From QHWK01 sp035315685 (GTDB lineage Bacteria; Acidobacteriota; Vicinamibacteria; Vicinamibacterales; CAVVIG01), in NCBI GenBank assembly GCA_035315685.1, contig DATFXR010000491.1:1-12673 (forward strand): a stretch of DNA of 12,673 nucleotides. Direction: 5' to 3'. Of the stretch, positions 1-6,060 are shown one piece after another; position 1 is the stretch's first letter; every line of letters starts with the position of its first letter. A model generated the notes under the pieces. It did no database searches, was not told the DNA's origin, and saw nothing but the letters and a program-made list of their open reading frames with translations. Both the position numbers and the translations under genes were made by a program.

Positions 1-1
1 T

Positions 2-1573
2 CTCGTTCAGGACGCCGGCTTCGACGGCGTGTGGGCGAGCGGCTTCGAAATCAGCGCGAGCCACGGCGTGCCGGACGCCAGCATTCTCACCATGACCGAG
101 ACGCTCGAGGCGTCGCAGCGCATGGCTGAAGCGGTCAGCGTTCCGGTCGTCGCCGACTGCGACACCGGATTCGGCAACGCGATCAACGCGATTCGAACCG
201 TCGAGGCGTTCGAGCGCGCCGGCGTCGCCGGTATCTGCATCGAGGACAACGTCTTTCCCAAGCGGTGCAGCTTCTATCCCGGCGTCAAGCGGTTGCTCAC
301 CGATGTCGACGAGCAGGCGCTGAAGATACGCGCGGCCGTCGGCGCGCGCGCGACGCACGAGTTCGTCGTGATCGCGCGCACCGAGGCGCTCATCGCCGGC
401 TGGGGTCTCGACGAGGCGCTGCGGCGCGGCCGCGCCTACGCCGACGCGGGCGCCGACGCGATTCTGATTCACTCGAATCAGGCCGCGGTCGACGACATCG
501 CGCGATTTGCGGAGCAATGGGATCGCCTTGCGCCGCTGGTCTGCGTCCCGACCACCTACAACACGGTGTCGGTGGACGAGCTCGCCCGCATCGGCTTCAA
601 GGTCGTCATCTTCGCGAATCACGGACTGCGCGCATCGATTCGCGCCGTTCAGGACACGCTCGCCGAGCTGCGCAAGGCCGGCCGGGCGTCGGCCGTCGAC
701 GATCGCATTGCCCCGCTCGCCGAGGTCTACCGTCTCGTCAACCTGGGCGCGATGAAGTCGCACGAGCACGACTATCTGCCGCTCGAAGGCGAATCGATCA
801 AGGCGGTGATTCTCGCCGCCGGCTACGACGCGCGGCTGATGCCGCTGGTTGCCGATCGGCCGAAGGCGATGCTCGAGGTGAAGGGCAAGTCGATCCTCGC
901 GCGGCAGGTCGACACGCTGCAGCAGAGCGGGGTGCGTCAGATCGCCGTGGTCCGCGGCTACAAGAAAGAGCAGGTCAACCTGCCGAACGTCCGCTACTAC
1001 GACAACGACGCGTTCGAGGAGAGCGGCGAGATCGAGAGCCTGCTGAGCGCCGGCGCCGAGCTCGCGGGTCCGGTGGTCGTGCTCTATGGCGACATCCTGT
1101 TCGATCGCCACATCCTCGATCGCCTGCTCGAGAGCGCGGACGACATCACGCTTGCGTGCGATCGGTCGTGGCCCGACACCCGGGCGGGCCGTGAGGCGGC
1201 CGGCGCGGATCTGGTCGTCGAATCGCCCGCGCCGCGGCGGCATCGGCGCTTTCTCGCCGACGAGCAGGCCGTCCGCGTCACTGCAATCGGCGCGCGGCTC
1301 GATCCTGCCGGCGCCACCGCGGAGTTCATCGGGATGGCCAAGCTGTCCGCGCGCGGCTGTCAGATCCTCGGCGAGGTCTATCGCGAGCTGCGCGCGCTGC
1401 ACGATCGCACGCCCGTTCACGAGTCGGTGTCGCTCAAGACGGCGAAGCTCACCGATCTGCTGCACGAAGTAATTCGTCGCGGCCATCCGATCGCGTCGGT
1501 CGGCGTGTATCAAGGGTGGCTCGAAGTCGACACCTTCGACGACTACCGGCGCGCGTGGTCCGAAGTTGGGTAG
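2..1573 (+). CDS. Phosphoenolpyruvate mutase fused to nucleotidyltransferase (5' partial)
   Basis: A bifunctional enzyme. The N-terminal half would isomerise PEP to phosphonopyruvate, the entry step to C-P compounds; the C-terminal half would transfer a nucleotidyl group to a phospho- or phosphonoalcohol/amine. The frame is open to the left edge, so roughly 30-40 N-terminal residues are missing. Numbering from the first full codon, residues 1-265 align throughout with PEP mutases: Trp11 in WASG, Asp25, the metal motif DCDTG (Asp52, Asp54), IARTEA (Arg126), and the ANHGLRAS block. The signature EDK-X5-NS, however, reads EDN-X5-CS (residues 81-90). From residue 267 there is a second Rossmann-like domain: LAAGYDARL, RPKAML, VVRGYKKE, YGDILF and a C-terminal WLEVDTFDDY, as in the LicC/PntC families. 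Its nucleotide loop lacks the second glycine of GxGxR. The stop overlaps the next gene by 8 bp. The mutase fold is well supported; the exact reaction and the nucleotidyl acceptor (AEP is the obvious candidate) are inferred. Confidence 0.88.
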   Translation, partial: LVQDAGFDGVWASGFEISASHGVPDASILTMTETLEASQRMAEAVSVPVVADCDTGFGNAINAIRTVEAFERAGVAGICIEDNVFPKRCSFYPGVKRLLTDVDEQALKIRAAVGARATHEFVVIARTEALIAGWGLDEALRRGRAYADAGADAILIHSNQAAVDDIARFAEQWDRLAPLVCVPTTYNTVSVDELARIGFKVVIFANHGLRASIRAVQDTLAELRKAGRASAVDDRIAPLAEVYRLVNLGAMKSHEHDYLPLEGESIKAVILAAGYDARLMPLVADRPKAMLEVKGKSILARQVDTLQQSGVRQIAVVRGYKKEQVNLPNVRYYDNDAFEESGEIESLLSAGAELAGPVVVLYGDILFDRHILDRLLESADDITLACDRSWPDTRAGREAAGADLVVESPAPRRHRRFLADEQAVRVTAIGARLDPAGATAEFIGMAKLSARGCQILGEVYRELRALHDRTPVHESVSLKTAKLTDLLHEVIRRGHPIASVGVYQGWLEVDTFDDYRRAWSEVG

Positions 1574-2054
1574 GCAGTTCCTCGACCTGCTCGAGCGTCA
1601 CGGCTACGACTTCTTCACCGGTGTCCCGTGCTCGCTGCTCGCGGGCGTCACGCGCATCCTCGACGACGAGCCGCGATACGGATACGTGAGCGCGGTCCGG
1701 GAGGACGCGGCGCTCGGCCTGGCGGCGGGCGCGTATCTGGGAGGCCGCCAGCCGGTCGTGCTGATGCAGAACAGCGGTCTTGGCGTGAGCGTGAGCGCGA
1801 TCGTCTCGCTGCATCAGATTTATGACATCCCGGCACTGATTCTCGTCAGCTGGCGCGGACAGGACGGTCACGATGCGCCCGAGCACCTGATCATGGGCCG
1901 CGTCACCACACCTTTCCTGCAGCTGCTCGACATTCCGTTCGAGGTCTGCGATCCGCGCTCGCTCGAGGCGCAGCTTCGCTCGCTCACCGAGACGATGCGC
2001 CGGACGCGGCGGCCGGTGGCGCTGGTCGTGCCGAAAGGAATTCTCGATCGATGA
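1566..2054 (+). CDS. Phosphonopyruvate decarboxylase, alpha subunit (ComD-like)
   Basis: N-terminal (pyrimidine-binding) half of a TPP decarboxylase, 162 aa. With the next gene it should decarboxylate phosphonopyruvate to phosphonoacetaldehyde, the step that makes the unfavourable PEP mutase reaction irreversible. Visible are the activating Glu46 in VREDAALGLAAG, MQNSGLG (67-73) and SWRGQDG (95-101), all typical of Ppd and of sulfopyruvate decarboxylase ComD. Single-chain Ppd enzymes are near 370-400 aa; here the enzyme is split into two subunits, the ComD/ComE arrangement. The start is TTG, chosen because the protein begins directly with the conserved FLDLLERHGYDFFTGVPCS region and no ATG or GTG lies nearby in frame. 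The start overlaps the mutase stop by 8 bp, so translation is probably coupled. The alternative substrate is sulfopyruvate; the adjacent PEP mutase favours phosphonopyruvate. Confidence 0.85.
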   Translation: MGRQFLDLLERHGYDFFTGVPCSLLAGVTRILDDEPRYGYVSAVREDAALGLAAGAYLGGRQPVVLMQNSGLGVSVSAIVSLHQIYDIPALILVSWRGQDGHDAPEHLIMGRVTTPFLQLLDIPFEVCDPRSLEAQLRSLTETMRRTRRPVALVVPKGILDR

Positions 2055-2614
2055 TGCGGGCCGATGCCGTCGCAGCGGTGGCCGCGGCGCTCGATGCCCG
2101 GGCGCTCGTCGTTGCCTGCAACGGGATGATCGGCCGCGAGCTCTACACCCGGTCCGACGCGCCGACGCGCTTTTACATGATCGGATCGATGGGTCTCGCG
2201 TCGTCCATCGGACTGGGTGTGGCGCTGGTGCAGCCGTCGCGAACGGTCGTCGTCTTCGACGGCGACGGCAACGTGCTGATGAATGTCGGCGGCCTCGCGA
2301 GCGTCGCGGCGAGCCGCGCGGAGAATTTTCATCACATCGTGTTCGACAACGCCGCGCACGGCTCGACCGGGAATCAGCGGACGATCTCCGATCGCGTGCC
2401 GCTCGAAGAGGTGGCTCGTGCCGCCGGCTACCGTCGCACCGCCAGGGTGAGCGATGCGGAGCACCTGCGCGCCGCGCTCGGCTCGTGGTTCGACGAGCCG
2501 GGACCGTCGATGCTGCTCGTGGTCGTCGATCGGCAGAATGTCGCGGGCATCGGCCGCGTCGAACCCTCGCCAGCCGACCTCACCGCACGCTTTCGCGCCG
2601 CATGCGCGCGGTAA
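2051..2614 (+). CDS. Phosphonopyruvate decarboxylase, beta subunit (ComE-like, TPP-binding)
   Basis: C-terminal (pyrophosphate- and Mg-binding) half of the TPP decarboxylase, 187 aa, partner of the alpha subunit just upstream. The TPP motif is clear: GDG at 71-73, then about 25 residues to Asp99-Asn100, followed by AHGSTGNQ. GSMG (45-48) and the helix SSIGLGVAL are also family features. The GSTGNQ loop is, from memory, more like ComE-type sulfopyruvate decarboxylases than one-chain Ppd enzymes, so substrate identity rests on context. The ATG start gives the classic ATGA 4-bp overlap with the alpha-subunit stop; a second ATG follows immediately and cannot be excluded. The stop lies inside the first codons of the following nucleotidyltransferase gene (13-bp overlap). 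The active site should form at the alpha/beta interface in the cytoplasm. Confidence 0.86.
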   Translation: MMRADAVAAVAAALDARALVVACNGMIGRELYTRSDAPTRFYMIGSMGLASSIGLGVALVQPSRTVVVFDGDGNVLMNVGGLASVAASRAENFHHIVFDNAAHGSTGNQRTISDRVPLEEVARAAGYRRTARVSDAEHLRAALGSWFDEPGPSMLLVVVDRQNVAGIGRVEPSPADLTARFRAACAR

Positions 2615-3315
2615 TCCTCGCCGCCGGTCAGGGGATCCGGCTGCGATCGATGGTCGACGATCGCCCGAAAGGCCTGATCGAGATCGGCGGCGAGACGCTC
2701 GTCGCGCGGTCGGTGCGGCTGCTGCGCGAGGTGGGAATCGGTGCGGTGACGATCGTTGGGGGGCACCTGTCGTCGCAGTACGGGCAGTTCTGCGGCCAGC
2801 ACGCCGGCGTCGATCTCGTGATCAACGAGCACTACGCGACGGCGGGCAGCATGGCGTCGTTCGCGGCCGCGGTCGATGCGGGGGTCGTCGGCGACGTGCT
2901 GCTGCTCGAGAGCGACATCATCTACGAGCGGCGGGCGCTCACGGCAATCCTCTCGGCGCCGATCGACGCCGTCACGCTCGTGTCCGGACTCACCCGCGCA
3001 GGTGACGAGGTCTGGGTGCACGCCGTAGACGGACAGCTGCGCGCGATGAGCAAACGCCGAGAGGACGTGCCGTCGGCCGTCGGCGAATTCGTCGGCATCA
3101 CGCGCCTGTCAGCCGACGCCGTCGTCACGATGCGCGAACAGTTCGCCGCGTTCGTCGCGGTTCACGGTCACGGCCGCATCGACTACGAAACCGAGGCGCT
3201 CGTCGCCGTCGCGCAGCAGCGGCCGGTCGGCGTTGCCGTCGTTCCCGATCTGCAATGGGGCGAGATCGACGACGAACGTCAGTACGCGCGCGTGTCGTCG
3301 ATGCACTGGACGTAG
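2602..3315 (+). CDS. LicC/PntC-like nucleotidyltransferase
   Basis: A 237-aa nucleotidyltransferase of the phosphocholine/AEP cytidylyltransferase type, the second such domain in this operon. The canonical loop LAAGQGIRL (residues 6-14) is followed by RPKGL with Lys23, NEHYATAGSMASF (75-87), the metal-site ESDII (103-107), VGEFVGIT (160-167) and a C-terminal WGEIDDERQY, which is the LicC-like ending. It would activate a phosphonate or phosphoalcohol as a CMP derivative before transfer to a lipid or glycan. Known phosphonate loci often carry PntC, an AEP cytidylyltransferase; this protein or the mutase-fused domain could play that role. ATG 2602 is preferred over starts further upstream because it opens directly at MRAVILAAG and overlaps the previous stop by only 13 bp. 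It is the last gene of the operon and converges on the dioxygenase gene across an 88-bp gap with hairpins. CTP and AEP specificity is inferred. Confidence 0.82.
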   Translation: MRAVILAAGQGIRLRSMVDDRPKGLIEIGGETLVARSVRLLREVGIGAVTIVGGHLSSQYGQFCGQHAGVDLVINEHYATAGSMASFAAAVDAGVVGDVLLLESDIIYERRALTAILSAPIDAVTLVSGLTRAGDEVWVHAVDGQLRAMSKRREDVPSAVGEFVGITRLSADAVVTMREQFAAFVAVHGHGRIDYETEALVAVAQQRPVGVAVVPDLQWGEIDDERQYARVSSMHWT

Positions 3316-3316
3316 G

Positions 3317-3388
3317 GCCTGCCGCAGGCGAGTGCCAGGCCGTGCCTGACAGGTCTCAGACCCGTGTCAGCCAGGTGTCAGAGACCTG
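3317..3388. repeat. Cluster of imperfect inverted repeats between convergent genes
   Basis: The 88-bp gap between two convergent operons holds three hairpin-capable segments: GCCT/AGGC at 3317-3320 and 3326-3329; TGCCAGGC (3333-3340) against GCCTGACA (3344-3351, one mismatch); and CAGGTCTC (3350-3357) against GAGACCTG (3381-3388), a perfect 8-bp stem that extends past one A-A mismatch. The word GTGTCAG occurs twice, 11 bp apart (3364 and 3375). It resembles dispersed REP-like palindromes of many GC-rich genomes. It could serve as a bidirectional terminator, but there is no U-tract on either strand. Confidence 0.55.
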
Positions 3389-3403
3389 GACGTCACCGGG
3401 TGC

Positions 3404-4159
3404 TCAAACGCGGAAGGTGTAGGTGACGCCTGGAGTACGTTCGTAGTCGGGTGGAAAGCTTTTCCGCTTGTCAGCGAAGTACTGTTTGCGGAAATCACCG
3501 TCAGCGGCGCGATTGAACGTCAGATAGAGATTTCGACGTGGACGATCGGTGAGGTTCGGTTGTGACCGATGCGGCGTGAAGCAATCGAAGAAGGCCGCGT
3601 CGCCGGCTGCCATCGGATACGGCACGAATTCCAGCCCGTTGAGCTCAGTGCCATCGAGCGGCTCCCATCGGCGTCCGATCAGCCCGCGGCCGTGGTGGCC
3701 CGCCGCCAGCTCGAGGCACCCGTTCGCGACCGTGTTCGCGTCGATCGCGAGCAGCACCGAGACGAAATACGGCGCGTAGGTGTCCCAGCCCGCCTGGATG
3801 TCCTGATGCGGCGTGAAGCCGCTGCCTCCGGGCAGCTTGAAATTGATCTTGTCCTTGAAGAGTACCGCGCCGTCGCCGAGCAGCGCCGACGCGGTCTCGA
3901 CGATCCGCGGATCGAACACGACTCGCGACAGCGTCTCGTCGTAGTCGACGAACGCCTCGATGCGCGACAGCACCTGCGTCGCAGGGGTCGTCTGGCTGTT
4001 CTCGAAGTAGACCATCTGGCGGCCGATCTCGGGCGGGCGGTTCGACAATGCCTCGATCGCGCGGATGAAGCCGGCAATCTCGCTCGCGCCGAACACGCCG
4101 CGGACGATGACGAACCCGTCGCGTTCGAACGCGCGCATCTCGTCAGACGAAAGAGCCAT
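3404..4159 (-). CDS. PhyH-family Fe(II)/2-oxoglutarate dioxygenase
   Basis: A 251-aa phytanoyl-CoA-dioxygenase-like enzyme that couples 2-oxoglutarate decarboxylation to hydroxylation of a small substrate. The iron triad is intact: His118-X-Asp120 in TPHQDIQAGW and distal His197 in CFTPHRSQPN. An Arg at 208/209 in RPRRNLYLTFN would bind 2-oxoglutarate. The C-terminal block YFADKRKSFPPD and the ending TYTFRV are complete, so the gene is full length. It is the last gene of a minus-strand operon; its ATG overlaps the Stealth stop by 17 bp. PhyH proteins include AEP-hydroxylating PhnY-type enzymes, and the location beside a PEP mutase operon makes a phosphonate (for example C1 hydroxylation of AEP) a reasonable substrate guess. 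The sequence alone does not fix the substrate; a lipid, glycan or unrelated metabolite is possible. Confidence 0.85.
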   Translation of the reverse strand: MALSSDEMRAFERDGFVIVRGVFGASEIAGFIRAIEALSNRPPEIGRQMVYFENSQTTPATQVLSRIEAFVDYDETLSRVVFDPRIVETASALLGDGAVLFKDKINFKLPGGSGFTPHQDIQAGWDTYAPYFVSVLLAIDANTVANGCLELAAGHHGRGLIGRRWEPLDGTELNGLEFVPYPMAAGDAAFFDCFTPHRSQPNLTDRPRRNLYLTFNRAADGDFRKQYFADKRKSFPPDYERTPGVTYTFRV

Positions 4160-5117
4160 CGGAAACCTCGAACGGCGACGGCGCCGGGAACCAGCGGTCG
4201 AGCGCTCGCCTGATCGCGGCGACGGCGCCGGGAGACGGCATCGCGCCGAAATTGTCGTTCAGGCACGCGAACTTCGGCGCGAACCACCTGAGCCGCGCCA
4301 TGCCAATCGCTTGCAGGGCGACGACATTGTTCAACGGCTGATACCACGCCTGCCGGATGATCGTACTACGCGGCATGCGCACCGCGCGGCCGGTCTCGAG
4401 CAGAAAGTACGGATAGAGATGCTCGGGCGCGACGTTACCAGCCGCACGGAACCGGCTCGCAACGGTATGTGCGAGTGCCTCCGGCCACGCCTCCTCCATG
4501 TCGATCCATGACGCACGATCGACGGCAAGCGGCGCGAACTTGAGCTGCCCCCGTCGCCTCGATCCGAATCGGTCGTCGAGGAGCGCGTTCGCGCGAGCCA
4601 GCGCAAGATTCCACGGGCTCACGCCGCTGGCATTCTGCTGCGCGCCGTCGGGCGTTCCGCGCATCGCTTCGTAGACGCAGATGCGGCCGTCAGCCGCAAA
4701 GAGGTCCGATCGCTCCACGTCCCGTCCGAACAGCCGATCGTCCTCGACGTACACGAAGCGCCGCGAGATGCCGGGCAGCCGGTGCAGGCTCGCAACGATC
4801 GCGAACGAGCTGAACGTCGGCAGGTGCTCGCGCGGCATGAACTCGTCATGATGAACGAGCACGACCGCCGATGTGTTCAGCCATGGCGGCACCTGAGGCC
4901 GGCACGTGACGACATACACGCGTCGCACCCATGGCAGGAACCTGGCAAGTGATCGCAGGCTGTACTTCAGCAGCTGCAGGTTGTCGCGGGTCCGGTTCGG
5001 ATTGAGATCGTGCCGCGTCGACGCATGCTGGCGCAGCACCTCGACATAGCCTGGCCAGGCGTCGTCGACCCACGTATAGACGATGTCGATCGGATCGTCA
5101 GCCGGCGGTGACGGCAT
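4143..5117 (-). CDS. Stealth-family phosphotransferase
   Basis: A 324-aa Stealth protein. The family transfers a hexose-1-phosphate unit from a nucleotide sugar onto a glycan, as in bacterial capsule polymerases and the eukaryotic GlcNAc-1-phosphotransferase GNPTAB. All four conserved regions can be recognised: CR1 at residues 10-19 (IDIVYTWVDD); CR2 at about 46-132, including LKYSLRSLARFLPWVRR, VPPWLN, HLPTFSSFAI and the catalytic-type YVEDDRLFG; CR3 at about 195-250 (KFAPLAVDR to APEHLYPYF); and CR4 (ACLNDNFGAM, then a C-terminal helix). ATG 5117 is chosen because only about 9 residues then precede CR1 and the overlap with the upstream membrane gene is 20 bp; a longer start at 5183 would overlap 86 bp. 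It sits between a flippase-like protein and a dioxygenase, facing a phosphonate operon. Its donor may be a nucleotide sugar or, speculatively, a nucleotide-activated phosphonate. Confidence 0.88.
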   Translation of the reverse strand: MPSPPADDPIDIVYTWVDDAWPGYVEVLRQHASTRHDLNPNRTRDNLQLLKYSLRSLARFLPWVRRVYVVTCRPQVPPWLNTSAVVLVHHDEFMPREHLPTFSSFAIVASLHRLPGISRRFVYVEDDRLFGRDVERSDLFAADGRICVYEAMRGTPDGAQQNASGVSPWNLALARANALLDDRFGSRRRGQLKFAPLAVDRASWIDMEEAWPEALAHTVASRFRAAGNVAPEHLYPYFLLETGRAVRMPRSTIIRQAWYQPLNNVVALQAIGMARLRWFAPKFACLNDNFGAMPSPGAVAAIRRALDRWFPAPSPFEVSDGSFV

Positions 5118-5979
5118 TCCGGTTGCGGTCGGCCGTGACCCGCAGAATGGCGCGGCCGCCGAGGACCGCGAGCGATGCGGCACCGAGCGCCGTGCTCAAC
5201 CCGTAGGAGATTGCCCGCTCGATGATGGTGATCGCGACCGCAGTGTCCGCCGTCGCGCCGCACATCATGAGGCCGGCGACCATGCCGCCTTCGATGGCGC
5301 CGACACTGCCGACGGTCGGTACCAGGCCGCCCGCGATGGTGAGCGCCGTGACTGTCGCGGACTGCGCGATCGTCAGCGGCACACCGAACGCAGCCGCGAC
5401 GACGATCTGCCGCACGATCGTCTCCACCTGCGCAAGCGAGGCGTACGCGACCGCGCCACCGGCGGCGCCGGCCCCGATCCGCACCCGCGCGCCATGCTCG
5501 CGCAGCGCAGCGACGTGTGCGCCCAACCGATCGCGTGCGACCCACGCCGCCGCAATCGCGCTGAGCGCGAGCACGATCGCGATCGCAATGCCGCGCGCCG
5601 AGCGTGCAACGATAGCCCCCACCGTCGGCAGCGCGAGCAGGACGACCGCTGCCATCGCCGGCAACTCGGCGACGCGCACGTAGACGAACGACGCAGCGGC
5701 CTGCGCCAGCCCGATGCCCTCTGCGCGGAGGAGCGCAATCCGGCTGGCGTCGCCGCCGAGTCCGGTCGTCGGCGTCGCGTTGCGGACGAAGACGCCGGCG
5801 AGGTTGATGAGCGTGGAGCGAGCGAGCGTCAGGCGGCCGCCAAGCGCAACGATGACGATTCGCCAGCGTTCGCCAGTGACGAGGAGACCGCCGAGGTGAA
5901 GCGCGACGGCGACGGCGACCAGCAGCGGCCGCGCATGCGCGAGCGCGGCGCCGACCGCGCGAACAAACGACACAATCAC
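5098..5979 (-). CDS. LPG synthase TM-region/flippase-like membrane protein
   Basis: A polytopic membrane protein of about 293 aa in the UPF0104/AglD family (lysylphosphatidylglycerol synthase TM region), with roughly seven to eight hydrophobic segments. Family landmarks are GERWRIVIVALGG near the N-terminus, the NATPTTGLGGDASRIALLRAEG loop, and the C-terminal GGLVPTVGSVGAIEGGM and IIERAISYGL. It lacks the soluble aminoacyl-transferase domain of MprF, so tRNA-dependent lysylation is unlikely; members of this type are often linked to glycolipid or cell-envelope clusters with a presumed flippase or lipid-binding role. It is the first gene of a three-gene operon with Stealth and PhyH. The start is uncertain: GTG 5979 or GTG 5973. 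The reading frame continues upstream, but that extension would run into the divergent sulfatase gene. A TATGAT element lies at 5983-5988. Confidence 0.78.
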   Translation of the reverse strand: MIVSFVRAVGAALAHARPLLVAVAVALHLGGLLVTGERWRIVIVALGGRLTLARSTLINLAGVFVRNATPTTGLGGDASRIALLRAEGIGLAQAAASFVYVRVAELPAMAAVVLLALPTVGAIVARSARGIAIAIVLALSAIAAAWVARDRLGAHVAALREHGARVRIGAGAAGGAVAYASLAQVETIVRQIVVAAAFGVPLTIAQSATVTALTIAGGLVPTVGSVGAIEGGMVAGLMMCGATADTAVAITIIERAISYGLSTALGAASLAVLGGRAILRVTADRNRNAVTAG

Positions 5980-5982
5980 GCA

Positions 5983-5988
5983 ATCATA
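5983..5988 (-). promoter_or_regulatory. Putative -10 element of the membrane/Stealth/PhyH operon
   Basis: On the minus strand the hexamer reads TATGAT (5 of 6 to TATAAT), 3 nt before GTG 5979 and 9 nt before GTG 5973. No clear -35 is seen. The spacing implies a very short or absent leader, probably with GTG 5973 as the usable codon if transcription starts about 7 nt downstream of the hexamer. Assigned by eye only. Confidence 0.4.
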
Positions 5989-6001
5989 CTGTGGCCGGGT
6001 A

Positions 6002-6031
6002 GGCCGGGAGTGTCGGTCCCACACTCCGGCC
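6002..6031. repeat. Long inverted repeat between divergent genes
   Basis: GGCCGGGAGTGT (6002-6013) faces ACACTCCGGCC (6021-6031) across a 7-nt CGGTCCC loop. The arms match over 11 bp with a single bulged G, and pairing can be extended outward with GU wobbles. It lies between the two divergent -10 candidates, at 5983-5988 and 6049-6054. It could be an operator for a dimeric regulator, a REP-like dispersed palindrome, or an RNA hairpin. There is no T-run, so a terminator is unlikely. Confidence 0.55.
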
Positions 6032-6048
6032 TGCCTGACCCACCCGAC

Positions 6049-6054
6049 TACAAT
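6049..6054 (+). promoter_or_regulatory. Putative -10 element of the sulfatase-like gene
   Basis: TACAAT (5 of 6 to consensus) ends exactly 6 nt before TTG 6061, so a transcript would begin at or near the start codon. No convincing -35 was found. If the true start is GTG 6076 or 6079, a leader of about 15-18 nt results. Confidence 0.35.
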
Positions 6055-6060
6055 GGCGTC

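Noticed and set aside
265..1194. A 309-codon plus-strand frame inside the PEP mutase fusion gene
   Set aside because: Extremely Arg-rich out-of-frame translation with no domain; the overlapping frame aligns with PEP mutase and nucleotidyltransferase.
1566..3315. Coenzyme M biosynthesis (ComDE) as explanation of the decarboxylase pair
   Set aside because: The neighbours are PEP mutase and nucleotidyltransferases; no phosphosulfolactate synthase, phosphatase or dehydrogenase is present.
3404..4159. Catabolic PhnY-PhnZ phosphonate degradation
   Set aside because: No PhnZ-like HD-domain oxygenase is encoded, and the adjacent operon is biosynthetic.
5083..6060. A plus-strand frame open continuously from 5083 into the sulfatase-like gene, giving a 953-aa protein
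   Set aside because: The first 320 or so codons are antisense to the membrane protein gene and read as Arg/Asp-rich, low-complexity GC-shadow sequence; homology starts only after 6061.
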